NCBI RefSeq assembly: GCF_024763615.1
Contig: NC_077223.1
Span: 89,528,627-89,592,626, forward strand
DNA length: 64,000 nt
Direction of reading: 5' to 3'
From: Phlebotomus papatasi
Lineage: Eukaryota > Arthropoda > Insecta > Diptera > Psychodidae
Shown in pieces: positions 27,001-35,650 of this stretch (the first letter of the stretch is position 1; every line of letters begins with the position of its first letter). Made by a program: the position numbers and the translations under genes. The notes below the pieces were generated by a model that was given only the letters and a program-made list of their open reading frames with translations, made no database searches and was not told the origin of the DNA.

Positions 27001-30000
27001 AAATATTGCCTTTTGCAAAGTGCTGTTCTGATGGTTATTCCCGGTATTTTTGCGATTATTGAATTAAAGTTCCGTATAATAAATGAATCATGAATAGGTC
27101 ATCTTGAAAATTTAAGTTTCTGTAGTAAGTTATTTTAGTGCAGAGTCAGTAATAATTAATTTTTAATTAACAATAATTAATGATTAATTTATAATGAGAA
27201 AGGAAACTTTTCAATTAGGCTTAATGTAGAATTATATATAGTGTGTGTATCATAACAAGATAATAATCATTAAATTTGTTGTACACACGTTTGTGAAATT
27301 TTTTGTAAATGTTTGTTAATTCCTCTTAAGTACTTAGTAGGGCGTCTTTGAATTGTGGTACTATTGAAATTGGACTTTCTTTTGCTATTTTTTTTATAAC
27401 GATTTGAGACTTATTTTAATGTAATTTAGCTTCACAATTGGTTTGTGAAGCTAATTTATATCACAATAAGGACCAATTTAATTTAAAAATAGGAAAATGC
27501 CCAATTTTAAAGCTGTCCTAATGCAATGGGGGACCGAATTCCCCCCTACGATCGTAAATAATATAACTCACTTAAAGTTCGTAAGGGTTTGTACATTTAC
27601 ACAAACACTGTTCGTAACACGCATCACTTGACGAACAAATGACAAAATTCTTTTTTTCTGTGTGTTTAAAGACATTTACAAACAAATTTTTGGTAAAAAG
27701 TACAAAAAAATGCTTATCAAGTGATCGTGTTACAAACAATGAGGCCATTTACATCACCGCATTAGATTGGGATTTGTTTAATTTTTCTCGATATAAACGG
27801 CAAATCCAATACGACCCCTCGGACCCCTCGTATCGAATTGGATTGGATTTAAATTGTCCCAACTGTCCCAAACATTTTCGGAGCGCGCGAAGCGAAATTC
27901 GGAGTTGCATTTGACGTTAAAACTAACCTATCATTTGTGTTGTTTTAGTAAGGAAGTCGCACAAAATAAAATTTTCAGGACTTTTTTTGTGTATTGTGCA
28001 AGGATATGGGCAATGACAAGTTTAAAAGAGGTGGCAAAGCAAGGAGACTAAGCTCCTCTTCTAAATTGATCAGGAGAAGGAGGTTGTTGTGATGATAACT
28101 AAAAAAATCGCAACCAAGAAGTTTTTGCAGAGTTCCTTAAACAAGGATATGAACGTAATATTAAGCAAATTGTGTAGTTAAATTTAAGAATCTTAAGCAA
28201 AATATCCAACTTAAATTGAAAATATTATTTATAACCTCACAAAAATGGCATCCCGCTAAAAATCCAATTCAATCTCAACAGTACGATGTAAACAGACAAG
28301 ATTGGATTCGGATTTTGGGACAATCCAATCTCAATCTAATGCGACGATGTAAATGGCCTCAATGTTTGTGAAGAAAATACAAACTTTTTTGTGGATTATA
28401 CGATTTACAAAGAGTTCGTAAATCTCTAGTGGAAACTAACAAACAATTACGAACAATTCAACGAAATATTTTTTTTTCAGTAATATATAAATTGGGAAAG
28501 TGTTTCAAAAAGTATTTCTAACTTCAGTAATGGCCTCTACACATTGGGAGAAATTTTTGTCAAAAATTGCTTTTTTGAAGGAAATTCCCTGCAGCGTTGT
28601 AGGGGGAAACGTCAAATTTCTGTCAAAAACGCAATTTTTGACGAAAATTGCCCCCAATGTGTAGACGCCTTAAGGGAAAACGCGCTACGTTCAGACGACT
28701 CAAGCTTTGGACAGCTCAAGTTTTTTTCCTAATGGAAATAGTCCCTTACCTCTTTTTTGGAAATATGAGGCATTGGACTAGCTATTACAATATAATATTA
28801 AAATGGGCCAAATTAATTTAAAAATTATTAAAAATATTGAAGTGTTCGAAACTTTAGTCGTCAGGAGGTAGCGCGGTTTCCCCTATATCAAAGGCGATTT
28901 TGGGACCTTTAATATGCTTCTCATTTTCCTCCATCTTACCCCTTCCCCTCCTAAACCATCTTTTTCGGATTCCTCGAAAACGCGTCTTACGATTTATTTT
29001 CATTTTTGGATATATTTTGGAGGTTGTCCAGACGGGCATTTCGTCCTTATACGAAAATAGCGTTGAATAATTCCTAATAACGGTTTTTCAAGGTCTAAGG
29101 TTCAAAAGGCTTTAAAGTTCATATTTCTCAATTGCATGGTATCACATATGGGCTCGTTGGAGAGGTCTTGCGATTTATAATAAAATTGAACTGGTTCCGA
29201 TTAGTTCTGAACCGGTTCATAACCGATAACTAATTTTTATCCGAAATTCAATTGTTACTCCTAAGGTGTATTTTGGGAAATATTTATAAATCGGTTCCAA
29301 TCGGTTGTAGACCGCTTATGAACCTATAAATAAATTTTGTCCGGAAATCAGTTCTATTATTTTTAATTATTTTAGGGGATCTCTTGGGTGATTTATTAAT
29401 CGATGCAAATCGGTTGAAAATCGGTAAACAGTAAATGATGCGAAAGTACTTTTGATGTATAGCATTTGAGTCACGTTTTCGAGCATTCTGCAAAGCCTGG
29501 GATGCTTTGCCATCCTTATTCTAATGGTTTTACAAAGTCGAAAGTAAAAAAAGCATGAACATATTTCTTAACCAATTAGGATAAGTATAGATTGCATTGA
29601 AAGGTCATAGAATTCCAGATAAGCGCAACTTCGTTTCTATCTGTTGTGAATCGATAATGAACCTATTGCTTCCTCTTTATCCAACTAAATTGTATTACCT
29701 AATCGTTATTTTCAGCAGGTTTTACAGGTGATTTATGAATTGGTGCAATTTTCAGTAGCCTTATACACCTCTATTTACTCCATTTAAGTTTTTAGTTTAG
29801 CATTCTTGAAGGAAAATTCATGTGAATATGTATACTATTTCCATCAAATGGAATATTAAATTAAAATCTATTACAACTTTGATCAAATATTGATTTTTAC
29901 ATCATGAATATTCATACTTTTAAGTGAATCTCATCAGTGCGGTATACTGAAACTTTGAGTTAAGCAAAATTTACCAGTTGGTGGCAAAATTTGTATCTTG

Positions 30001-33000
30001 TATGTTAGATAGGATATACCTATTTGTACGATGGAGATTGAAGACAGGAAAATGAGAATACAAGATGTGAATCTGAATTAGTTAAATACGTTCCATGCGT
30101 TCCATGTTATGAGACATGGCTTTAAAGTGTTCTTTTTTGGTTTATGAGCTACTTTTGATGATCTTTCATGTATATATTTGACGTGTTGATTTACTTTTCA
30201 TTCTGTATCACGTTTTATGCTTCATACAATGTGGGAAAAGTTTTATGTTAAATTATGTGGTCTTTGGAAAATGTAAAAACAAGAATTGCAAGAGTGTTTA
30301 TTAGGTGAAAAAAGATGGGACATGAAGTGTTCTATATGCAAATGTGCCTCTATACAATTTTATGTATCTTCAAATATTCAAATATGTTTCGGAGGTTTTA
30401 GTATTACGATTAATTACTATGAAAAGGATATTTGGAAATCACGTCCACCCAAGGGACTGTCCTTTTTTTCTATTGGAGGAGTGCAAATTGAAAAAGTTTG
30501 AGCTTCAGGTGGCGTAGTTTCTTCAGGTGGCAGGAAGACAAATCGTTACATCGTCTCCTACCACTTGTCCACATCAAATAAAATTCACCTCCTGGGGTTT
30601 TTCTAAACCCAGGGACATGGATGAGGGCAGAAACAAGGAAGGAGGAAAAAACAAGTATAAAGAACACACAAAACGCTGAGGTGATTCTATGTGATTTGAA
30701 AAAGTTTCATAGCTCACACATAAAGCTCGGTATAATGAACTTTTATCACTTGCCCTTTCTCACACCATCGATCTCTTGGATTATTTTCAGCTTTCAGATT
30801 TTTCAGAGAGAGAGAGAGGGAGAATGGGTATCTTTTTTTCAATGGGATGGAGAATGTTGAGAAAAGTGGAAAAATGCTTTCGTGGGGAGCAAAGAATGAA
30901 TAAAGAGCTAACATTAGGAAAGAGGACAAAATCTCATGAGAATTTGTTCCAAATCGATAAGTTTGAAAACTTGATTTATAGACTGTTTACACAAGCAAAA
31001 TAGGTTGATTTTCGATGGAAGTGATATTTTTATTTAACCCTATCTCCTCTGCCTTTACGTAACACTTCCGAGGGGGTAGGTCATTTTGCTGGGTGAACAA
31101 CTTTTGAACTGAATTGATGCTTTTGGTCTATTGACCATGAAGTGTTAAAGTAATAAAAAGTTCTCGAAATTATACGGAAGTTTGCTATTTCAAGGATAAT
31201 TGAGCTTTAATTTTCAGTGCGGAACATGAATTTTTGTATCTGGCGTATATCGTTAAATTCAATATCTCGTATCTCGTTCTATCTTTGATATAGAATTTCT
31301 TTTGTGAAGCTCAAAAGCTCTAGAATATTGCAAACATTTCTATATATTTTTTTTTAGAAAATGTGAATGTACTAGAATATTTTATGGGATTTCATGTAAA
31401 AACTTATACGTGGACTATGCTCAATTCTTGAAGGTTATTTTACTGCTCGAACTCAAAGAGAGAGCAGCTATGTTATCGGCTTTTTTTTCAACTTGTCACT
31501 GTTTTGGAGTTTAAACGGTAAAATATATCAACTTACGGTGACCCAAAAAAATATTATCTCCAAAACTTTTTTCTTTTCCCCCTCATGTCCCTCCAACCCC
31601 TTCAAAACACATGTTTTTTGGTTTATTACGAAAACGACACTATGGATTTCTTTTATTTTCGGCTATGTTTTTGGGCACTCAATAGATCAAGTGGTAGAGC
31701 ACTCGCTCTATGATGCAAGTGTCCCGGGTTCGAATCCTTTTAGGTCACCAGGAATTTTTCTGGTGTATGGATTCGTATTGCATCCAGTGAGCTTTACTGC
31801 ATTTGATTTCTCGGGCATCGGACTGACAACCTCATCCCGTACAAGAAAAAATAATAATGCGTGTCTAGAAATCTCCTGATGGGAAGGCCTAGTTCCTCCA
31901 TGGAATGTTGTGCCAGCATTATTATTATGTTTTTGAGGTACCCCAAGGCGAACATTTCATCTAAACATAATTACCTATGACCGGAAAATTCGCCATTTTG
32001 AATTATTAAAGTTTAAAGGTCAATCACTTTGGAGGGCACATTTTCTTAACTGATATGGTTAAATTTGGATTATTGGAGCCGAGATATAGAGCTGGAGAAT
32101 CGCCTTAGGCGTTAAGATAGAATCGAGGAATGGGGAAGTGCATGATAGGTCAAAATAAATGGCCAGGATACAGCGGAACCGATAAAGGCTTAAGCCGATC
32201 CATAGAAAAATCTTAATGTATCTATAATAAAATGCAAGTAATATAACTTTTTCATTAATCTAGGGGAATGTAGGCGTGGTTCGCACAGAGTGAACCTTCA
32301 AACGATGTGAATTTTCTCTTTGTTTGCAAAGAGCTGACTTACCATTTCTCATCTTGTCTCATGAGTTTAATTATTATCTATTTTATGGTTAAAAAATGAC
32401 GAACTAGCTCTTTGTAAACAAAGAGAAAATTTACGTTGTTTGAAGGTTCATTCTGTGCGAACCATGCCAACATTCCCCTACCTTTTTATATAAGGTTATC
32501 ATCCCAATTTCGTATCAATTCAGAGGGGTGATATTAGCTCTGAAAAATGCGACCTGTTTTAGTGTAAACTTTTTCCTGTTTTCGTACACTATCAATATGT
32601 GTTCTTTAGACCTTATTTTATTTCTTGTCTTTTACAAATATATTTTTTTCAATTTTCTTTTTATTTTCAATTGATGTTACTTATATCAATCTTATAATTT
32701 TTTTGACTATACATGTTGATAAAGTCTAAAGGCATAATCATAGTCTAAAGGCACACACTCTTTCCATACAGAAGTAGATCTTGAAAAATTCGAAAATCTA
32801 TTTGAAGATCCAAAAAAGAGACTTTTTTACTTCTTAATACTTTCGCAAGGTGGCGCATGTTACATCATGTTCGAATTTGAAGTGCTCAAGTGTCAAAATG
32901 TGACGATCTTCACATTGTTCCGAGGAAAAAAGCAGAACAACGACGTTTACTGTTCTTACCCCAGTATTTAATCACTCCATAATCACTGAGTAACTCTTTC

Positions 33001-34264
33001 GCCAGCTTTTTAGTGTGATATTTGATAAATTTTGATAAATAAATTTTGATAAATTTTATAAATTTAGTATTAAAATTCGAAATTGAATTTGAATTCTTCG
33101 AACTTTAACGACTTTTTGTGCAAATAGTGTTCCATTTACATTTTATCCAAGACACTATCGGAGAATCAAAATCTACTTCTGTTTGGGTTCACTCTGGCTT
33201 CGAACACTTCATATTTTTCCATAGTCCTATAATGGATCTAACCTATTTTTATCGGGAAATGTGTGACTTAAGACTAGGTATTAAAAGATGCATAGATAGC
33301 TCAGATCATTTAAAGGAATATGGGAAGAAATGAAGTGTCCGAAGCCTGAAAGCCTTCCCCTATTCCGAATATAACAGTTTTAATACATTGATTTAAATAT
33401 TTCCAATAATAATATGAACCTTACATATGTCATTATGCCGATTTTAAAGTTTAATTAATTTCTTTCATCTCTTTCTAATGGTATAATGCTTTTCTTTTAT
33501 ATCTTAATTTTAGCCGAAGGCGTTTTTAAACTTTATTTTTCTTTGACTAATTGCATGAGAAGAGAAATTCAAGACTTTTGAACTACGAGTACATTGTTTA
33601 TTTGGTTAATTTGGTTATTTTGAAGACAATATTATGTTTTTTTTATTGTGGGAAAGGTATTGTTATCATGACAAACCCCTTTCTGTCGTTTTCACTTCTC
33701 ACGTGGTGATTTAGTGGAAATAAGGGACAATTTTTGTATAAATAATTGACAGAAATGTACAACAAACAGTGCTTACTTTTTGCATAAATTTACCTAACTC
33801 TAGCATTGTGTATTGTACTATTTGGTGTGTAATGGAAGGCAGAGAATAAGATAATAACAAAAAATAGTAGGGAGACTAAACAATCAATGTTCTGTGAAAC
33901 CTAATTTGATAGTATATGACTTCTTGGTATTTTATAAATTTCTTTTCACGGTGAAGAATTTTATTTGCAAGAATTCATGAGAAAATGCAAATTAGATAAT
34001 ATAAAAAATGCTTGATAGAAGAGTTCTTTTGTTGTAGCTATTTATGACCCTATAATTTTTTGATATTTTGGTAGTATTTGTAGAGCTTTTATGGTAGTCA
34101 CTGTATATATTTGAAAGTTCTGTACTCACATCGTATGACTTTAGTTTGTTGTAAACTTGATCTGATGATACAAGGTAGACCACCCCAAGTGGAAGGAGGG
34201 ATATTGTGGCGAATATAAAGAAACATCTCTTCACAATGCGATACTGGTATCTATTCGTTTTCAT
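2659..34264 (-). CDS. Carbohydrate sulfotransferase, copy 1 (partial; last exon not in window)
   Basis: Coding exons in transcript order: 34130-34264, 10158-10308, 7649-7715, 7431-7575, 2904-3056, 2659-2829. Their lengths (135, 151, 67, 145, 153, 171 bp) match the first six exons of the copy at 58-61.5 kb exactly. They join in frame to encode 274 residues without a stop. The membrane anchor, CNVFKAASTSW, RHPFERLLSAYRDK and HWTPITNFCTPC motifs are all intact, so selection has probably kept the gene coding. The exon for the last ~82 residues (YDFELF region) was not found between 1 and 2658; a GT donor follows 2659, so it probably lies off the left edge. The first coding intron (10309-34129) is very long. 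A possible alternative is that the gene lost its 3' exon and is dying. Confidence 0.82.
3060..4500. other. Intronic, nothing recognised
   Basis: Left part of the 4.4-kb CHST1 intron between coding exons 4 and 5. AT-rich with homopolymer runs and no supported coding. The matching CHST2 intron is only 87 bp. Confidence 0.5.
4507..4721. mobile_element. MITE family A (copy 2)
   Basis: 215-bp palindromic copy with TA at 4505-4506 and 4722-4723. Lies in the CHST1 intron between exons 4 and 5. Confidence 0.9.
5152..5329. mobile_element. Inverted-repeat element with CAGGTTTCTGGGG arms
   Basis: GTGGTCG..TGTCAGGTTTCT on the left faces AGAAACCTGACA..CGACCAC on the right, about 178 bp. A hairpin motif (5320-5360) follows directly. 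Confidence 0.65.
5320..5362 (+). other. Hairpin motif CTGAGGTA..GGTGC/GCACC..GAAAGC
   Basis: One of three similar motifs with CTGA before and GAAAGC after a short hairpin. The outline recalls a hammerhead ribozyme core, but CTGAGGT departs from the CUGANGA rule. Confidence 0.3.
6165..6377. mobile_element. MITE family C (copy 1, diverged)
   Basis: Left CGCTACCTTCGGACGACTTAAG and right GAAGGTAGCGC are inverted. The ends are decayed and limits approximate. Confidence 0.65.
6562..6671. mobile_element. Harbinger-like MITE (TTA duplication), same family as 28531
   Basis: Ends TGGCCCCTACACAC and GTGTTTAGATGCCA, flanked by TTA at 6559-6561 and 6672-6674. The interior TTTATGTCCATA is inverted as TATGGACATAAA. 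Confidence 0.78.
7431..7715 (-). CDS. CHST copy 1, coding exons 3 and 4 (5'-PAPS-binding loop)
   Basis: Exon 3 is 7649-7715 and exon 4 is 7431-7575, separated by a 73-bp intron. The Trp codon before CNVFKAASTSW is split between them. The encoded stretch reads ...RPNSWEFLINKQYRLVW then CNVFKAASTSWMYNF, the phosphosulfate-binding region of Golgi sulfotransferases. Confidence 0.87.
8212..8426. mobile_element. MITE with GGGGAAACCGGGGC ends
   Basis: Left GGGGAAACCGGGGC, right GCCCGGTCTCCCC, TA on both sides, about 215 bp. It lies in the CHST1 intron between exons 2 and 3. Confidence 0.82.
8478..9115 (+). mobile_element. Family H transposon remnant, 3' end missing
   Basis: Starts GGGTAAATGTCCTAATTC and matches 55013-55560 over about 600 bp, with an AT-rich expansion at 8830-8930. 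The right terminus is absent. Confidence 0.75.
9249..9286 (+). other. Hairpin motif CTGAGGA..GGCGC/GCGTC..GAAAGC (hammerhead-like core)
   Basis: CTGAGGA fits CUGANGA, the stem GGCGC/GCGTC pairs with one G-U, and GAAA follows. Helices I and III are not evident nearby, so function is doubtful. Confidence 0.3.
9417..9677. mobile_element. MITE family E (copy 1)
   Basis: Ends ACACAGAAAAATTTTCGTA and a complement-like TTTCCGTGT. The interior is full of TACGAACA/TGTTCGTA motifs in both senses. No coding. Confidence 0.75.
10158..10308 (-). CDS. CHST copy 1, coding exon 2 (luminal stem)
   Basis: Fifty codons plus one base, between a TAG acceptor and a GTAGG donor. Luminal stem with an N-E-T glycosylation sequon near its start, a charged helix (EMEKLEARMQKRVERV) and a cysteine. 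It is matched base for base in length at 61138-61288. The acceptor has a weak pyrimidine tract in both copies. Confidence 0.8.
11037..11291. mobile_element. MITE with CACTGAGAGAAA ends (copy 1)
   Basis: About 255 bp. CACTAAGATAAATCC on the left faces TTTCTCTCAGTG on the right. The interior carries several GGTGTAAA and TTAATTTTACCC motifs. Inverted relative to 50903-51155. Confidence 0.8.
11866..12296. mobile_element. MITE family E (copy 2)
   Basis: Starts CACAGAAAAAAAATATTTCG and ends in TTTTTTTCTGCG. Many TTTGTAAA/TTCGTAA motifs occur in inverted halves. Confidence 0.75.
13388..13470. mobile_element. MITE family D (half copy)
   Basis: Only the left half is present (CACACTCTGGCTTCGAACAC to AATGAATCTG). 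Confidence 0.7.
13550..15165. other. Nothing recognised
   Basis: AT-rich intronic DNA of CHST1. GTCAGAAAATG-like and pyrimidine-rich tracts only. A weak inverted pair CAGCTTCGTACGGAAA/GCTTCGTACAAATTTGG lies at 14878-15060. Confidence 0.4.
15170..16074. mobile_element. Stowaway-like element with CTCCCTCCGTTCC ends
   Basis: Ends CTCCCTCCGTTCCGAAATAA and the complement, TA duplicated on both sides, 905 bp. The left end is repeated once (TTCCGAAATAAGTCATACG at 15213). These ends look like Stowaway/Tc1-mariner MITEs best known from plants. A palindromic family F piece is nested at 15415-15680. No transposase found. Confidence 0.8.
15415..15680. repeat. Inverted pair of family F fragments
   Basis: ACTTGGGACCTTCGGGGGAC...TAAGTTGACCCTGGGACC faces its own complement about 130 bp away, making a palindrome within the Stowaway-like element. 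Confidence 0.7.
16970..18350 (-). pseudogene. Decayed mariner-family transposase, copy 2
   Basis: Same family as the remnant at 1265-2250. It keeps the N-terminus (KQHLQEVLLYHF at about 18220) and continues into the helix-turn-helix region. The PSDYNLF-type end matches near 17020-17090. It is interrupted at about 17220-17580 by another insert and carries many stops. Confidence 0.7.
17222..17580. mobile_element. MITE-like insert inside mariner copy 2
   Basis: Imperfect inverted ends: AGATTCTTTCAAATTCGGGC on the left and GCCCGATCTTAAAAGAGCT on the right. Internal copies of the ATTCGGGC motif are present. It splits the mariner remnant, so it is younger. No coding. Confidence 0.45.
18360..19905. 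other. Nothing recognised
   Basis: No supported gene or repeat. Two overlapping open frames at 19078-19454 lie on opposite strands and look like chance. Confidence 0.4.
19913..20111. mobile_element. MITE family C (copy 2)
   Basis: About 200 bp with ends GGGGAAAACAC and GCGCGCTTTCCCC, TA on both sides, and ACTTTCGGACGACTC inside. It lies 34 bp before a family B copy. Confidence 0.9.
20146..20572. mobile_element. MITE family B (copy 1)
   Basis: Ends GGGTAAGTGTGCCAAATT and complement, about 427 bp, flanked by TA. The interior has repeated TTTCGGCCAC-type motifs. No coding. Confidence 0.9.
20960..21175. mobile_element. Possible diverged relative of the 8212 MITE
   Basis: Starts GGGGAATCCGGGGTACTAC, with inverted CTGCTACCCC and GGTGCCCGAGTGTCCC towards the right. 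The right end is unclear. Confidence 0.4.
21180..22285. other. Nothing recognised
   Basis: Single-copy sequence within the window. Open frames near 21496-21802 and 21873-22187 show no domain or splice context. Confidence 0.4.
22290..22830 (+). repeat. Family F repeat, two partial copies in tandem
   Basis: GTCTGTCTGTTCGTCCGGCC...CATAAGTCGAACCTGGGATC, followed at about 22580 by a second, similar start. Confidence 0.75.
22890..23296. mobile_element. MITE family E (copy 3)
   Basis: Same motif content (GTTCGTAACTTGATCACTTG, ACGAACA). The ends are degenerate. Confidence 0.65.
23303..23515. mobile_element. MITE family D (copy 2)
   Basis: Left GAGGCTTCGCACATACTCTG, right ATATGAAGTGTTCAAAGC then CCCC and TA. 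Confidence 0.85.
23520..23733. mobile_element. MITE family A (copy 3)
   Basis: TA at 23518-23519 and 23734-23735. It abuts a family D MITE ending at 23515, their TA duplications lying side by side as TATA. Confidence 0.9.
23740..26235. other. Mostly unannotated, apart from a family B MITE
   Basis: Outside 24940-25363 nothing was recognised; AT-rich CHST1 intron. Confidence 0.4.
24940..25363. mobile_element. MITE family B (copy 2)
   Basis: Same ends with TA on each side. The interior is in the opposite orientation to 20146 in part, with extra AGTGGCCGAAAT motifs. Confidence 0.85.
26242..26926. mobile_element. piggyBac-like non-autonomous element
   Basis: CCCTTTGAGGATGA...TCATCTTCAAAGGG ends lie exactly between TTAA at 26238-26241 and 26927-26930, the piggyBac target. 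No transposase frame. It contains a family D MITE. Confidence 0.82.
26358..26567. mobile_element. MITE family D (copy 3), nested in a piggyBac-like element
   Basis: GGGGAAAGCTTACAGGCTTCG on the left and GCCTGAATGCCTTGCCC on the right, ending at TA. It lies inside 26242-26926. Confidence 0.85.
27282..28482. mobile_element. MITE family E (copy 4), split by insertion
   Basis: Family E sequence runs to about 27740, then resumes at 28362 (AATGTTTGTGAAG) and ends near 28482. The gap is a separate MITE. A further ~200-bp unrelated stretch at about 27340-27547 may be a second insert. Confidence 0.7.
27741..28361. mobile_element. Nested MITE with GAGGCCATTTACATC ends
   Basis: Inverted ends GAGGCCATTTACATC(AC/GT)CGC and complement, about 620 bp. 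The flanks share AAT, a possible 3-bp duplication as in PIF/Harbinger elements. It sits inside a family E copy. The short frames inside have no family match. Confidence 0.8.
28531..28670. mobile_element. Harbinger-like MITE (TAA duplication)
   Basis: Ends TGGCCTCTACACATTGGG and CCCAATGTGTAGACGCCT, about 140 bp, flanked by TAA on both sides. The interior TTTTTGTCAAAAATTGC is also inverted. Confidence 0.82.
28673..28883. mobile_element. MITE family C (copy 3)
   Basis: Ends GGGAAAACGCGCTACGTTC and GTAGCGCGGTTTCCC, flanked by TA. It abuts a Harbinger-like MITE on its left. Confidence 0.88.
28884..29510 (+). repeat. Family F repeat
   Basis: Middle and 3' parts of the family: GATTCCTCGAAAACGCGTC, then blocks of TTCCGATTAGTTCTGAACCGG, ending GGATGCTTTGCCATCC. 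Confidence 0.75.
29515..31490. other. Nothing recognised; one (GA)n run
   Basis: A short GAGAGAGAGAGAG tract lies at about 30806-30818. Several short overlapping open frames at 30286-31003 have no family match. Confidence 0.4.
31495..32100 (+). repeat. Family F relative, interrupted by the SINE
   Basis: Matches 50200-50480 (for example GGCGAACATTTCATCTAAAC against GGCGAACATTACGTTCAAAC) on both sides of the SINE at 31674. Confidence 0.7.
31674..31925 (+). mobile_element. tRNA-derived SINE with 10-bp target duplication
   Basis: A box-A-like AGATCAAGTGGTAGAGCAC and box B GGGTTCGAATCC resemble a tRNA (Ala-like) head. A ~170-bp unrelated body and an ATT-rich tail follow. The element is flanked by TATGTTTTTG at 31664-31673 and 31926-31935, a 10-bp direct repeat typical of LINE-driven insertion. 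It interrupts a family F repeat. Confidence 0.85.
32263..32478. mobile_element. Palindromic MITE related in design to family A
   Basis: Inverted ends GGGGAATGT...GGTTCGCACAGAGTGAACCT and the complement, each roughly 75 bp, with TA on both sides. The interior GTGAATTTTCTCTTTG resembles family A, but the ends differ. Confidence 0.8.
33186..33360. mobile_element. MITE family D (copy 4, left end eroded)
   Basis: CACTCTGGCTTCGAACACTT to AAGCCTGAAAGCCTTCCCC, then TA. Confidence 0.8.
34130..34264 (-). CDS. CHST copy 1, coding exon 1 (signal anchor)
   Basis: 45 codons from ATG at 34264 to donor GTGAGT. The exon encodes a basic tail and one hydrophobic anchor (CFFIFATISLLPLGVVYLV), giving type II topology. 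It differs at about 6 of 135 bases from its paralogue at 61409-61543. Confidence 0.85.
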
Positions 34265-34740
34265 GAATGATTCTTGTAACCCCGTGAGGTGTCAATTGAT
34301 TCATGAAATTTCTTCGTTAGGATGCTAATTGAAAATTCTGCCGTGTTTCCAACTTGATGGAATATATCACTTTGGTCTAGAAAAATTTAATTTTGTTCAG
34401 TTCATAGCGTGACTAAGAGCTTCACAAGCTTTTTAGCTTCGGAACAATTCTCTTTTCTTGGTGGATTGGAAGACACAAAAAAATTTACTTAAGTAATTTT
34501 ATATACTTGAAAATTCATGTAAATTGGCCAATATTTTTCTCATCACTCTATTGATATTTTTTTCACAATATTTATTATATTTTGTGGGAGTTTTGTTTGT
34601 CTTTTCGATGGTGAAATTTGAGAAAGAAACAAGAGTACCTTTTCAAAGATACTCAACGTATTTCCATGAAATTCTTTTTTCATCCAACCGACGGTTCTTT
34701 CAATGTTTTTTCAGATGCTAATTTTCACAAATAAATTTCA
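34265..34740. promoter_or_regulatory. CHST copy 1 upstream block, nearly identical to copy 2 block
   Basis: Directly 5' of the CHST1 start codon. It matches 61544-62000 with about six differences in the first ~410 bp by eye, closer than the coding exons match. It should hold the 5' UTR and promoter. A short plus-strand open frame (from 34524) is shared with the other copy but has no recognisable family and is not called as a gene. Confidence 0.5.
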
Positions 34741-35369
34741 ACAGATAGAACAGATACACAGGTTGTATTTCACATACGAATTATCATTGAATTGTTTTCA
34801 ATATCTTCCGTCTTCCAGTGGGGCCTCTTTTTTGTGTCTCATAGAATACCACGTAACATTGTCAGCAATTTAAATGCTCCCAATGGATTTCAGTTGAATT
34901 GACGTTCCCTCTCATCAATTCCAAATTACAATCAATTTCACTGATTTTGCCTCCGAATGTCAATATACATTCAGAGACAAATTAAATTCAATTGAAATTT
35001 TAGACACACAAGAACTTTACTGCACACACCAAAAAAACCGTGTTATGTTCTACACTTTTTACTTTTTATTTTGATTTAGTCACAATCTTCAATTTTTTTC
35101 CATCAATACGTGCGAAAATTAGAGTCCATGGGAAAGAAAAAAACCGATATTCCTAAAATTGTACTAATCACAGATAAATTGCGAAGGAAATTTTTTGTGG
35201 ATGATAAAGTTTACTTCTTGCAGACACAAATGGTAAATGTCGATTTTGGTCGGCGGTTCGTTGAGAACTGAAGAACGCACGAAAAGTCTGTTGGGGAATT
35301 GAGGAGTCGCGCCCGTGTATTCTCTTCTTACTCTCTCTCAATTCTCCCACGAAGTAGATGTATGGTGAG

Positions 35370-35650
35370 TTTTTCGCCAATTTTCAAACTGCGGGAAATG
35401 CCTTTTGCTTTTGATAGCGAATGAGCGAGCGAGAGAAGGAATTCTCTCAAAGTATTTTTCATTCACGACGACGCACAAATACGAGATAGTCACGAGACTT
35501 TCGTGTTTTCCGCCAATTTTCACATGCGGTGTGGAACTGGAGGAAAAGCACCATCAATTGGGGGCATAATTAACAATTAGGACAATTAAGGGGTTCGCCC
35601 CCAGGTGGGCTTTCTGTGCAAAACTAATGCTTTGCACTGACCTCCTTTCT
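35370..35650. promoter_or_regulatory. Second duplicated upstream block, unit A
   Basis: This shows about 97% identity to 62328-62610. It includes GCGAATGAGCGAGCGAGAGA and a run rich in CG dinucleotides (CACGACGACGCAC), unusual for this AT-rich window. Small indels between copies (TTA, A) do not keep a frame, so it looks non-coding: a promoter, 5' UTR or enhancer between CHST and gene X. Confidence 0.4.

Noticed and set aside
34524..34721. Plus-strand small membrane-like open frame shared with 61803-61994
   Set aside because: It is shared because the whole upstream block is duplicated. The frame ends differ and the segment lies in the 5' region of CHST on the other strand.
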